Notes: generated from the sequence alone by a model not told the origin. A DNA stretch of 64,000 nucleotides from Cephalopachus bancanus (GCA_027257055.1 JAPVLO010000003.1:9303501-9367500), one strand, 5' to 3'. Positions 11,305 to 22,018 are shown, counted from the first letter of the stretch. Numbers and translations are program-made.

Positions 11305-11527
11305 TGAAGACTTTTTCTGTGATTACTGAGATAATCATATGGTTTTTGTCCTTAATTCTATTTATGTAATTTATCATGTTAGTTGATTTGTGTATGTTGA
11401 ACTATCTTTGCATCTCTGAGATAAATCTCACCTGGTCATGATGTATTATCTTTTTGAAGTGCTGTTGGTACATATTTGTGAGTATTTTGTTGAGAATTTT
11501 TGTGTCTATGTTCATCAGGAATATTGA

Positions 11528-11543
11528 TCTGTAGTTTTCCTTT
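11528..11543. repeat. target-site duplication, left copy
   Basis: TCTGTAGTTTTCCTTT, identical to 15530-15545. The two copies bracket the inner L1, and the older L1 reads on across them without loss. Confidence 0.95.
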
Positions 11544-12113
11544 TTAAAATTTTTTTTTTATTTTGAAGATGTGAGGTACAATTCAGGGATAAGTATACAA
11601 ATGTTCATTATGCAGGTACCCTTGTTGATGAGGTGTGCCCTCCCCTCCCACAGCAGAATCCCAAATGCCAATCCCACCTCCACCTACCTGGCAATTTCCC
11701 ACTACTGAAAATCCTTTTCTTATAGTATTACAACAAATGTTCAGGGCCACTTATGAGTGAGAACATTTAATACTCAGTTCTTTTTTTCTGTGACAGATCA
11801 CTCAGTATTATAGACTCTAAGTCCATTCAAATTGCTGTGAAGTTCATAATTTTGTCCTTCTTTATGGCTATTTTTTTTTACCTTTTTCTCTCTTTTTCTT
11901 GGTCAGTCTAGCTAGGGGTTCATCAATCTTGTTTATCCTTTCAAAAACCAGCTTTTGTCTTCATTGATCTTTTTGCATTATATTTTTGTCTTCTATGTCC
12001 CAAATTTGGGCTTTTATTTTGGTGATCTGAATTCTTCTGCTGAAGTTAGAGTTTTGGTGGTCTTGCTTTTCCAGCTTCCTTAGGTGATTTGTTAAGCTGT
12101 TAACTTGTGATCT

Positions 12114-12606
12114 TTACATTTTCTTCATGTGTGTTTGTGAAGATATGAATTCCCCTCTTAGTACTGTTTTCATGGCATCCCAGAGATTTTGGTAAGATGT
12201 TTCTTTGTTTTCATTTGTTTCCAGGTATCTTTTAATCTCTGTTTTGATTTCCATGTTAACCCAGAAGATGTCTTGCTGTTTAGTATCCATGTCTTTGTGG
12301 GTTTGGGGGGATCTTTGCTGGTGTTGATATTTATTTTTATTCCTTTGTGGTTTGAGAAGGTGCATGACAGAATTTCAACCTTATGGAATTTGTTTATGCT
12401 TGATTTATGGCAGAGGATATGGTTGATCTTAGAGTATGTTCCATGTGGTGATGAGTAGATGGTATATTCCATGGTTGTTGGGTAGAGTGTTGGCCAAATG
12501 TCACACTGAGGTTCCAGATCTCCTTGTTGACTTTTTGTCTTGATGATGTGTCTAGGGTTGTTAGTGGGGTGTTTAAGTACCCAGCTATGATAGTGTTAGA
12601 GTCCAT
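12114..12606 (-). pseudogene. L1 ORF2 endonuclease-domain remnant (inner L1)
   Basis: Three overlapping minus-strand frames (12114-12365, 12170-12472, 12394-12606) together spell L1 ORF2 N-terminal similarity. The pieces include GYLNTPLTTLDTSSRQKVNKE (the GDFNTPL block, here with D changed), YTIYSSPHGTYSKINHI and [21 protein letters not shown]. The family protein is an AP-like endonuclease that nicks target DNA. Frameshifts split it and the catalytic-block Asp is altered, so it is non-functional. Confidence 0.85.
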
Positions 12607-12965
12607 ATCTTTTTTTAGATTACCTAGAGCCTGTTTTATGAAAGTGGGTGCTCCTATGTTGGGTGCATATATGTTTAGGATGGATATTCTTGTTAATGGA
12701 CTGAATCTTTTATCATTATGTAGTCACCTTCTGCATATTTTTTCATTTTTGATAGCTTAAAGGTTATTTTTTCTGATATTAAGATCATGACTCTTGCTTT
12801 CTTTTGTGTTCCATTTGCCTGAAATTTTGTTTCCCATCCTCATTTACTCTGAGTCTGTGAGTGTCCTTTCTGGTGAGATAAGTCTCTTGGAGACAATATA
12901 TTGTAGCCTCATGATATTTTATCTAATTTGCCATTCTATATCTTTTCAGTGGTGTTTTAGTCCAG

Positions 12966-13037
12966 GCTAATTATTGAGATGCAAGAGTTTATCCCTGTCA
13001 TGCTAATTATTGAGATGCAAGAGTTTATCCCTGTCAT
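12966..13037 (+). repeat. 36-bp direct tandem duplication inside L1 ORF2 start
   Basis: Two identical adjacent copies of a 36-base unit beginning GCTAATTATTGAGATGCAAG (12966-13001 and 13002-13037). It lies in the inner L1 close to the ORF2 start, upstream (in sense) of the CLQET block, so it arose in this copy or a close ancestor. Confidence 0.95.
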
Positions 13038-14399
13038 GAGATCTTTATCGAGTTTGTTGTTTTTGCTGCTGTTTGTTTATTTCTTTGTTGTCTTCCTTTT
13101 GATTTGGGGGTTGATTCTTATGTGTTTGCAGTCTTTTTCCTGCATACTTGTGAAGGGCATTGTTGTTCTTTTTTTCTTTTGTCTGTGTTTAATACTTTCT
13201 TACATGTTTCTTGTAGAGCTGGTCTGGAGGTAACGTAAATTCTCAGGGATTCAATGTCTGGGAAGGATTTTAATTCTCCATCGTTGATGAATCTTAGCTT
13301 AGCTGGGTAGGTAATTCTTGGTTGAAATTGTTTATCTTTGAAAACTTTGAAGATTGGACTCCAGTCTCTCCTAGCCTGAAGTATTTCTGGAGATAAGTCT
13401 GCTGCTGTTCTAATTGGTCTTCCCCAGTAGATAGTCTGACCTTTTTCTCTTGCTGTCTTTAAGATTTTTTCTTTTATACCTACTTTGTATAGGTAAATTA
13501 CTATGTCTGGGAGTTCATCTTCTCATTTGTTGTCCTGTAGGGTTTCTCTGAATCTTTTGTATTTAAATGGTCACATTACTGATGAGATGAAGGAAATTTT
13601 CTTGGATAATTTCATGGCATGTTTGTTCCAGGATGGCCTCTCTATCTCCTCAGGAATTCCAACTAATCTTAGGTTCAGCCTGTTGAAATAATCACTCATC
13701 TCTTGGAGGTTTTGTTCTGACTTTTTAAGCTTCTTTTCTATGTTTTTACCAGTTTAGGTTAGTTCCATATTTTGGTCCTCAAGCTCTGAGATTCTTTCTT
13801 CTGCTTGGCTAATTCTGCTTTCCATGCTTATCAGTTTGTTGTTTATTTCATTCACTGTATTCTTTATTGCTGTTATCTCAGTTATCAACTCCTTCATTCT
13901 TCTTGTCTCTCCTCATTTCTCTTTATTCTCTCTATTAATATCTTGATATCTGGGTTTATGGCTTGAGACCAGTCATTCTGGGGGGTCTTCATGATTTGAG
14001 TTCCAGAGTCTGTAGTCTCAATGGCTGACCTCCCAGGGGTCTGTGTGAGTCTCATATTCTTCCTTTGGTTTTTGTTTTTTTTTTTCCATTTGTGTAGGTT
14101 TTCCTCCCCACCCCCACTCCCACCTTTTTAGAAATCTCTTCTTTAATTCTGTTGTTCAGTGATGGGGCGGATAGCTTTTATTTCTGTTTGCTCAATCTCC
14201 TATTCTTCCTTATGTAGATCCTCTGGTTTTGTTCAATTTTAATTCTGGACTGGAGTTGGGGCCTGTGCTTTTGCAGTTTTCAGATTTAGTTGAGGGGGAG
14301 CTGTGATTCAGATGCTATCTGCAGATCCAGTATCCACTGACATGTGTTAGAGTCCCCTAGAACCCACTTTCCACTGTTTTTCAATCTGTCCATGCAGTA

Positions 14400-14790
14400 G
14401 AGGTGTCTGTTTGCTCCCAAAAGCAAAGCAAGATAAGAAAAGGGAAAAGAATGGAAAAAGGAAAGAGGAAGATGAAAGGGAGGTTGAGAGAGAGAGAAGA
14501 AGACGAGAGAAAACAGACAGGCATACTAACTAACAAATAAACAGAGAGACAAACAAAGACAGAAAAAACAAAGAAGACAAAAACATACAGACAATCATAC
14601 AAACAAACAAACAAACAAAACCCTATTAGTGTACTCTCCATCAAAAATACCCATACATAAATAGAAAATCTAAAAAAAAAATTGAAATAACAGATACAAA
14701 GCAAGTACAAAAACGTTAACAAAAACAGAAAGATAGAAGAAAAAAACAACTAAAACTTAAACAATAAACAAACAAGAAAAAAAAAAAACT
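14400..14790 (-). repeat. long purine/A-rich low-complexity tract in L1 5' region
   Basis: About 390 bases that on the plus strand are nearly all A, G and some C (AAAG, AGAG, ACAA runs, with (CAAA)n at 14601-14629), hence pyrimidine-rich on the L1 sense strand. It sits between the L1 5' UTR and ORF1. The 122-codon minus-strand frame here is a run of Phe, Leu, Ser and Tyr produced by the T-rich strand, not a membrane protein. Confidence 0.85.
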
Positions 14791-14829
14791 TGCTCTCTGG
14801 CAGTTTCTGTGAGTCCAGGTTCCTTTTAG

Positions 14830-15529
14830 GCCTTAGGGAGCAGCTCTGATCTCCAGTTCCTCCCCTTTACTCTCAGTACAGGCTGATAGGGTTGCTCTCA
14901 GCATGGGTCAGATGCCCCTACAGACTACTGTGGGAGGAGGATGGATCAGATCTGGACTCACCCTACTCGCTGCTGCTGCTGCTGTCAAGTCTCCCACTCT
15001 GATCTGACATGTCTGTGCCTGTTCCAGAGTGGGGGAGGGACAACTGCTTCTCCCCATTTGGTGAGATAACAGCCTCTGAATCCCAGGATGGAAGCTGAGT
15101 GGAGCAGTGTGGGGCAATGCAAGTCTCTGCCCAGTCCAGGACTGAAGATGGTGCCCATTGGCATCCCGTCACCAGTGTTGGAGCTTTATTCCAGATTTCC
15201 ACTACCTGCCTACTTGTGCCAGGTCTGATGCTGCAGATGAATGCATGGGCTGGGTGCTGGTGCTGAGGAGCGACTGTTCTCTGCTGCCTCCTCTCAAGAG
15301 AGCCCCGAGAATGGCAGATGGTCCTGCATGCCTGGGTTTCCAATCTCAGGGCGATGGGGGTTGCAGTCACCTCTGGAGGAAAGCACCAGCTGCATGAACC
15401 TGAGTCTCCCCTCAGACAGACTTTCACTCACCCATTGGTACACAGCACTCATGCAGGGAGGCTTTATGGACACTTACTTTTGCAGAGACTCTCCAGTCCA
15501 ACCTGTTCCATTGCCATCTTGTCCAGAAG
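14830..15529 (-). promoter_or_regulatory. L1 5' UTR with YY1-like site at its start
   Basis: The GC-richest part of the inner L1, ending at the insertion border. GCCATCTTG at 15513-15521 reads CAAGATGGC on the sense strand about 9 bases from the 5' end. Known L1 families carry a YY1 site at this position that sets the transcription start. Its placement supports a complete 5' end. The 154-codon minus frame (14963-15427) inside has no domain. Confidence 0.7.
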
Positions 15530-15545
15530 TCTGTAGTTTTCCTTT
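15530..15545. repeat. target-site duplication, right copy
   Basis: TCTGTAGTTTTCCTTT, identical to 11528-11543. Confidence 0.95.
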
Positions 15546-16648
15546 ATTTGTTATGTCTTTGTTTGGTTTTGGTATCGGGGTGATACTGGCCTCATAGAAT
15601 AAGTTAGGGAGAATTTCCTCCACCTCAATTTTTTTGGAATAGTTTCAGGAGTATTGTTATCAGTTATTCTTTATATGTTTGTTAGAATTGACTATGAATC
15701 CATCTGGACCTGGAATTTTTGTTGTTGTTGGGAGATTTTTGTTAATACTGATTCAGTTTCACTTTTTATTGTGGTCTGTTTAAAATTTGTTTCTTCCTGG
15801 TTCAATTTCAGGAGGTTGTATGTTTCCAAAAATAGGCTTCCTCTAGAATTTTTATTTATAAGCATATAGTCATTCATAATGGTCTCTGGTAGTCTTTTGT
15901 ATCTTTGGTGGTATCAGTTGTAATGTCTCTTTTTTCATTTCTGACTGCTTATTAGGAGTTTTTCTTTTGTTGGTTAGTTTAGCTAGTGATTTATCAATTT
16001 TGTATATTTTTTTCAAATAACCAGCTTTTCATTCCAATGATCGTTTGTGTTTGAGGGGTCTCTATTTCACTTAATTCTGTTTTGATCTTTGTTATTTATT
16101 TATTTTTTTATTTTTTTGCTGTTAACTTTTCATTTGATTTGTTCCTTGAGATTCAACATTAGGTTGTTAACTTATATCTTTCTAGTTTTTTGATGTAGGC
16201 ATTTAATATCATAAACTTTACTCATAGCACTGCTTTTGCTATAACCCACAGATTTGGTGTGTTGCATTTTCATTTTTTAAATTTTTTAAATTTTAATTTT
16301 AACTTTTTTGTTGACCCAGCGATTGTTCAGGAGCATACTTTTTGATTTCCATGTATTTGGATAGTTTCCAAAGTTCCTCTTGGTATTGATATTAGTTTTA
16401 TATTCTACTGTCGTCTGAAAAGATACTTGATATGATTTCAATTTTTTAAACATTTGTTAAGACTTATTTTGTGGCCTAACGTGTGGTCTTACTTGGAGAA
16501 AGTTCCATATGCTGATTAAAATGATGTATAGTCTATAGTCATGGGGTAGAACGTTCTGTAAATGTCTGTTAGGTTGTTCTAGATGTCTGTCTGTTGATCT
16601 AAAGGTCAGCTGAACTCCAATGTTTCTCTTTTAAGTTTTCTATCTCAA

Positions 16649-16894
16649 TTATCTGTCTAGAGCTGTGATTGAGTTGTTAAAGTCCCCCACTATTATTGTG
16701 TTACTGACTATCACTTTCTTTATGTTTAGTAATATTTGTTTTGTGAATTTGTGTGCTCTGATGTTGGCTGCATACATAGTTAAAAGTGTTAGATTCTCTT
16801 GCTGAAATGATTCCTTTATCATTAATAAAACCTTCTCTCTTTTTTTAAACTGATTTTGATTTAAAGTCTGCTTTAGCTGACATAAGAATAGCAA
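16649..16894 (-). pseudogene. L1 ORF2 endonuclease fragment (older L1)
   Basis: An 81-codon open piece with LTLLTMYAANIRAHKFTKQIL and VGDFNNSITALDR, the conserved 'LTILNIYAPN' and 'GDFNTPL' blocks of the L1 endonuclease. The catalytic-block GDFN is kept but the frame is isolated by stops, so it is a dead relic. Confidence 0.85.
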
Positions 16895-18611
16895 CTCCTG
16901 CTCACTTTTGTGTGGCCATTTAATTCCTTTCTCTTCCTCCTTTGTGTGATTGCTTTGTCAGACCTGTGGGTTTTATACTTCCATGTGTTCTTGTAGTGGT
17001 GAATATTGGACATTCATTGCCATGTTTAAGATCCTTTTGAGAATTTCCTGTAGGGCCAGTCTAGTGGTGAGTCAGTGTTTGTTTGTCTGAGAAAGCCTTC
17101 ATTTCTCTTTTATTTATGAAGCTTGTACTTCCAATATATAAAATTCTTGGCTGACAGTTTTCTTCTTTCAATACTTTGAAAATGTCATCCCATTTTCATC
17201 TAGCCTGTAAGGTTTCTGCGGAAAAGTCTGCTGTTATTCTGGTGGGGTTGTCATTATAGGTGACTATATGCTTTTTTCTTGCTAATTTTAAAATTATTTC
17301 TTTCATTTTGACTTTATATATTCTGAATATAATATGTCATGGTGAAGTCCTTTTTACAATGTATTTTTCTGTGGATTGCTGAGCCTCCTGTATCTGAACA
17401 TGTAACTCTCTTACTAGACTTGGAAAGTTTTAACCAATCGTTTCCTTAAATAGGTTTTCTAAACTTTTGATATTTCTTCCCTCTCAAGAATATCAATAAT
17501 TCATAAGCTCTGTCACCTTATATAATCCCAGATGCCTCAAAGCCTTTATTCATTCTTTTTTTTAAATTCTTTTTTCCTGATGAACTAGATTATTTCAAAA
17601 AAAAAAAAAAAAAGCCTGTCTTCAAGTTCTGAGATTATTTATTCTGCTTGGTCTAGTCTATTATTAAAACTTCAAATGTATGTTGTATTTCCTTAAATGA
17701 ATTTTGTATTTTCATAATTTTTGCTTGTTTTTTTAGAAATATCTATCTCCTTGGTAAATTTCTCATTTATATCCTTAATTGATTTTCTGATGTATTTGTA
17801 TTGGTTTTCATATTTATCTTGCATCTCATTGAGATTTTTTAAAATCAATATTTTGAAGTCTTTAGCTGGCATTTCAAAGAATAATTTTTTATTAAAATCT
17901 ATTGCTGAACAATTTTTGTGGTCCATGGGTGATGTCATATCTCCCTGTTTTTTTATGTTTCCTGTGTCCTTCTGTTGATATCTGCATATCTGGTGTATCA
18001 GTTACTTGTTTCAAGTTTTTGAAATTGCTTTTGTAGGGGAGAAATTTTTCCTAAGGATATATGTATGCTGCTGGTTGAGTAGGATACTTTGGCTTTTATT
18101 TTGGGTGCCTGTGGTAGTATGATCTTTGTATGACTTCTTTGACAGTACATGGGTCAGTGGTATCTATGATTTCCTTGGTGGCTTAGAGTACAGTCATTAG
18201 TTAAGGTTGTGGTGAAGTTTTGCTAGGGACTCAGATGCCAGTCTTTGAGCCCTAGTTGTGGCAGCAATAGAATGAGTTTGCTTGGTTTTAGACCCCAGAG
18301 TAGCTTACTTCCTGGAGGGCTGAATTTGTCCTCCAGTTGGCTTGCTTAGAAGCTAGTAATAAGAGTGGAAGGCCAGGTGTCTTGGCAGGTTCTCAGGCCC
18401 CTGGGGAGCTAGCGTGGTGTGAGTGATGGCAGTAGTGGTGGTGGAGAAATCCACTGTGACTCAAGTGATCCATGTTATTGTTGCTGATTGGTGTGATGGG
18501 CTGGATGGGCTAGTCCCAATACCACAGACACTCAAAGCAAAGTGTCATTGTTCTAAGTATTAGAAGAACTCTTAGAAGAGTTTGTTCTCCCCTGTCCCTC
18601 CCCCAGCTTGT

Positions 18612-19260
18612 TGGCAGCTGTAATCACATCAACTAGACTCAGGCTGAGGGTGGGGCACGACCCATAATTAAACACTCAAAATAGTGCCTGCTGTGGGCCT
18701 TTGATCAGAGAGAGTAGGGACCCTCTCAGACAAGCAGCATGACTAAGAAGCTATGGGAAGTGCATGCCATTTGGATCTTGATCTCACAACAGCCCATAGC
18801 AGAGCAGTGGGTTCTGACCTAGGTAGGCATAGAAGAGCCTCGTTGCCTTGTCCCCCCTTGGCTGAGAAGTGACTGCAACCACATCAGCTTGAGCTCATCC
18901 TGAAGGTGGATGCAGCCCAGTGTTAAACTCTCAAAATGGCACCTTGGGCCTGGGACCAGGAAAGGTGGGGCCCCTCCCAACCAGACAGCATAAGCAAGAA
19001 GCTGTGGGGAATGTGGCCTGTTCACAACTCAGTCTCACAGCAACCCATTGCAGGGCAGTGGGTATTGTCCTAGACACACATAGGAGAGTCTATCTCTCCT
19101 TGGTTGAGCAGTCAGCCATGGCAGGGACCTTCCCAAGAGTGTGTCCGAGCTCACAATCTCCCCTTTCCCTCCTGGCAGCAGCACAGTGGCAGCAGCTATG
19201 CCTATAGATTCTCAGTATCTAGGCTCTCAAAATGGCTCCCAGCTGAGACTGCTCTAATCT
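18612..19260 (-). repeat. tandem 5' UTR monomers of the older L1
   Basis: Two diverged repeats of about 250 bp and part of a third. CTGTAATCACATCA (18618) returns as CTGCAACCACATCA (18873), 255 bases on. ACACTCAAAATAGTGCC, ACTCTCAAAATGGCACC and GCTCTCAAAATGGCTCC occur in register, as do CAGCATGACTAAGAAGCTATGGG and CAGCATAAGCAAGAAGCTGTGGG. In L1 the 5' UTR holds the promoter, so repeated promoter units are a known L1 design. Here they are eroded. Confidence 0.75.
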
Positions 19261-19673
19261 CAGATGCCTATGGGATTCTGTGTAAATTCTCCTGTAGCAA
19301 CATCTCTTTGTAATCTTTAAGCAGTTCTGTACATCAGGCCTGAGGCTCTAATGGGTTGAGTGGGTCTCCTATAGCCAAGAACATAAAAGCATGTTTCAGA
19401 ATGTGAAGCCTTAGGGACTTCTCTGTTACTGTTACCCTATGTCCAGTATCTTATCCCAGATATCAGCCAGTCTCCAGCTGGGCAAGCTACCTCAAACCCT
19501 CTCCTTACTGACTTCCAGTGCTTTCCATCACTTCTCTGGTAAATTTTAGCATTCTCTCCTAGATGATGTGTTTTAAATGTATCTATTTACTCTTCTGGTT
19601 TCTGTCCATGAAAGAGGCACATACCACTTGTATCTAGTCACCCCTCTTGATCCCTCTCCTATTTGTTAATTTT

Positions 19674-20010
19674 TACAAAGCAATTTATTGAGCCCTCTGT
19701 ACTTCAATCTAATAGGAAAGATAGACAATTAAACAACTACTATCCAAATGATAATTGTTATTAATGGGAAGTCCAGGGAATCGTGGAAGCTTGTAGGAGG
19801 CCCACTGACTCTAAAGGAGTAGAAAAAGTTTCCTAGAGGAAGTATCTTTAAAGCTGAATCCTAAAGAATAAGTTGGAGTTATTTAAGCAAGTATTGAGGG
19901 TGGAGATTTAGGGATAAGGTGTGCACTGAGTGTAGTGAAACAATAAATCATGTTTAAGAAGAGAGACTAGCATGTGTGAGGCCAAAGTAAAGAAAGCAAA
20001 GAGATTTTAA
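19674..20010 (+). repeat. ancient unclassified interspersed repeat, left part (family A)
   Basis: Contains the phrases AGCCCTCTGTACTTCAATCTAATAG, TTCCTAGAGGAAGTATCTTTAAAGCTGAATCC and GCATGTGTGAGGCCAAAG. The same order of phrases recurs, diverged, at 39130-39300, 39590-40280 and elsewhere in this window. I recognise it as a common mammal-wide repeat but cannot name its class. It is interrupted by the young L1 and resumes at 23112. Confidence 0.55.
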
Positions 20011-20291
20011 GAAATTAGACCCTAAGGAAATGGAGGACTTCCTGACATAACACAACCGCCTAGGTTGAAACAAGAAGAAATTGAGACCCTAAATAGACCA
20101 ATAACAATCAAGGAAATTGATTATGTAATAAGAAAACTACCTACAAAAAAAAAAGCCCTGGACCAGATGACTTTCCAGCAGAGTTCTATAAGACATTCAA
20201 CGAGGAGCTGATACCAATCCTACTGAAAGTATTCCAGGCGATTGAGAAAGATGGAACTCTCCCCAAATCATTTTATGAAGCTAACATCACA

Positions 20292-20483
20292 TTGATACCC
20301 AAGCCAGGTAAAGACCCGACAAAGAAAGAGATCTACAGGCCAATATCCTTGATGAACATAGATGCTAAAATTCTCAACAAGATCCTAGCAAACCGCATCC
20401 AACAACACATCTCAAAAATCATCCATCATGACCAAGTTGGCTTCATTCCAGTGATGCAAGTCTGGTTCAACATTGCAAGATAA
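20292..20483 (+). pseudogene. L1 ORF2 reverse-transcriptase N-part remnant
   Basis: A 63-codon frame reading [20 protein letters not shown], then [19 protein letters not shown] and [12 protein letters not shown], the fingers blocks of the L1 reverse transcriptase. Upstream (20160-20290) the same protein continues in another frame ([17 protein letters not shown]). A frameshift ends it. The family enzyme copies L1 RNA into DNA; this piece cannot act. Confidence 0.9.
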
Positions 20484-20686
20484 TAAATGTAACTAAATAC
20501 ATCAACAGACATCAGAACAAAAACCACATGATTATATCATTAGATGCAGAAAAAGCTTTTGATAAAATCCAGCACCGCTTCTTGATAAAAACCCTCAAAC
20601 ATCTAGGCATACATGGAACATACCTCAAAATAGTAAAAGCCATCTATGAGAAACCCACAGACAGCATACTCCTAAACAGACAATAA

Positions 20687-21046
20687 TTGGAAAAATTTCC
20701 TCTGAAAACTGGAACAAGAAAAGGATACCCACTCTCTCCCCTCCTGTTCAATATAGTATTGGAAGTCCTGACTAGAGCAATCAGAAAAGAGAAGACAATC
20801 AGGCATATCCAAATAGGAAAAGAGGAAGTCAAGTTGTCTTTCTTTGCAGATGACATGATCATGTACCTTGAAAACCCAAGAGAATCTGTCAAAAGCCTCC
20901 TTGCACTGATAAAGGACTTTGGCAAAGTCTTAGGGTATAAAATAAATGTGCAAAAGACAATCGCATTTCTTTACATCAATAACAAACAAACAGAAGCCCC
21001 AATAAAAAGCACAATCCCATTCACAATAGTCACACACAAAAAATGA
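20687..21046 (+). pseudogene. L1 ORF2 reverse-transcriptase catalytic remnant
   Basis: A 119-codon frame with [20 protein letters not shown] (usual [14 protein letters not shown]) and the catalytic FADDMI motif at residues 53-58; FADD is at 20843-20854. [18 protein letters not shown] follows (usual [15 protein letters not shown]). The catalytic residues are intact but a stop near 20684 cuts it off from the N-part, and the frame ends at 21046. It is one of the better-preserved protein pieces in the window and still a pseudogene. Confidence 0.92.
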
Positions 21047-21196
21047 AATACCTGGTATCTTCCTAACGTAAAAGACCTTTACAATGAAAACCACAAAACA
21101 CTGCTCAAAGAAATCAAAGATGGCACAAACAAGTGGAAAAATATCCCATGCTCATGAATTGGAAGAATCAACATCATGAAGATGACCATCTTACCT

Positions 21197-21264
21197 AATC
21201 TACAGATTTAATGCAATACCCATTAATTAATACCAACAATCTACAGATTGAATGCAATACCCAT
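21197..21264 (+). repeat. imperfect direct duplication, period 41
   Basis: AATCTACAGATTTAATGCAA at 21197 returns as AATCTACAGATTGAATGCAA at 21238, each followed by TACCCAT. Other L1 copies have this phrase once (for example near 57005), so this copy has duplicated it. Confidence 0.9.
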
Positions 21265-21659
21265 CAAATTACCAGCAACATTCTTCTCAGAGCTTGAAAA
21301 AACAATACAGGAATTCATATGGAAACACAAATGACCAAGAATAGCCAGAACAATCCTCAGCAATAAAACAAAGCAGGTGGTATCGCATTACCAGACTTCA
21401 AACTTTACTATAAAGCTAAAATCATCAAAACAGCTTGATATTGGTAGAAGAACAGGCATATAGACCAATGGAATAGAATTGAGATTCCAGAAGCAAAACC
21501 TCAATTTCTCAACCAACTCATCTTTGACAAAGCCTCCACCATCTACCACTGGGGAGAGGAGAACCTATTCAGTAAATGGTGCTGGGAAAACTGGCTGGCC
21601 ACATGCAGAAGACTCAAACAAGACCCCTATCTATCCCCATACACAAAAAATTAACTCTA

Positions 21660-21937
21660 TTTTATTTTATTTTATTTTTTTGAGTTGGAGTCTCACTCTG
21701 TCACCCAGACTGGAGTACAGTGGCCGTTCCCGGCCACCGTAGCCTCGCCTGCTGGGCTCCAGTGATCCTTCCGCCTCAGCCTTCCAAGAAGCCGGAATTA
21801 CAGGCATGTGCTACCACACCCGGCTGATTTTTTGATTTATTGTAGAGATGAGGTCTCGCTGCTCAGGCAGGTCTTGAACCCGCGGGCTCAGGCAATCCAC
21901 TCACCTCAGCCTCCCAAAGGCATGGGATTACAGGCTG
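21660..21937 (-). mobile_element. Alu SINE, young subfamily, with 13-bp target-site duplication
   Basis: Reverse Alu: T tail, GAGTTGGAGTCTCACTCTGT, the right arm with GGCCGTTCCCGGCCACCG, the linker TTTTTTGATTTATTGTAG, and the left arm ending GGGATTACAGGCTG. The last 15-20 bases of the usual left-arm start are missing. Flanked by AAAATTAACTCTA at 21647-21659 and 21938-21950. It inserted into the L1 of 20015-23111 and is therefore younger than that copy. Confidence 0.95.
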
Positions 21938-22018
21938 AAAATTAACTCTAAATGGATCAGAGACCTAAATGTAAAACCTCAAACCATAAGAACCTTAGAA
22001 AATACAGGACACACCCTT

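Larger units (their letters stand above)
8994..11527 (-). mobile_element. older L1 LINE, 3' half, left part of a split copy
   Basis: Reverse-oriented L1: the 3' end near 9075-9200, then CTGAGTAGTATTCCATGGTATG, TGGATATATACCCAGTAGTGAGATTGC and CATTCCCACCAACATTG, all standard L1 ORF2 C-terminal and 3' UTR phrases, then the reverse-transcriptase region to 11527. The copy resumes at 15546 after a younger L1. ATTTATTAATTTT (8981-8993) and ATTTGTTAATTTT (19661-19673) may be its target-site duplication. Joined length without the inner L1 is roughly 6.6 kb, near full length. ORF2 is broken many times. Confidence 0.9.
11544..15529 (-). mobile_element. younger L1 LINE, 5'-complete but internally deleted, nested in an older L1
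   Basis: A 3,986-bp reverse L1 bounded by identical 16-base target-site duplications. From left: 3' UTR with the AGGTACCCTTGTTGATGAGG block shared with the young L1s; a little ORF2 C-terminus to about 11870; an abrupt jump near 11878 to mid-ORF2; the endonuclease region to about 13040; ORF1 from about 13200 to 14000; a pyrimidine-rich stretch (sense strand) and a GC-richer 5' UTR. The sense 5' end reads CTTCTGGACAAGATGGCAAT, so the start appears complete. About 2 kb of ORF2, including the reverse transcriptase, is missing. Confidence 0.9.
15546..19660 (-). mobile_element. older L1 LINE, right part: rest of ORF2, ORF1 and 5' UTR
   Basis: Continues the L1 broken at 11527: ORF2 reverse-transcriptase and endonuclease region (15546-17000), ORF1 region (about 17050-18000), then a GC-richer 5' UTR. 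The sense 5' end near 19658 reads AGGAGAGGGATCAAGAGGGG then TGACTAGA, which matches the usual L1 start (ATCAAGATGGC.GACTAGA) with the YY1-like core mutated. Many stops; no coding capacity. Confidence 0.88.

Noticed and set aside
14381..14749. 122-codon hydrophobic minus-strand frame that looks like a membrane protein
   Set aside because: Its Phe/Leu/Tyr/Ser content is the direct result of a T/C-rich low-complexity strand in an L1 leader.
14963..15427. 154-codon minus-strand frame, the longest in the window, with an overlapping 118-codon plus frame
   Set aside because: It lies wholly in the L1 5' UTR, has no domain, and both strands are open because the segment is stop-poor.
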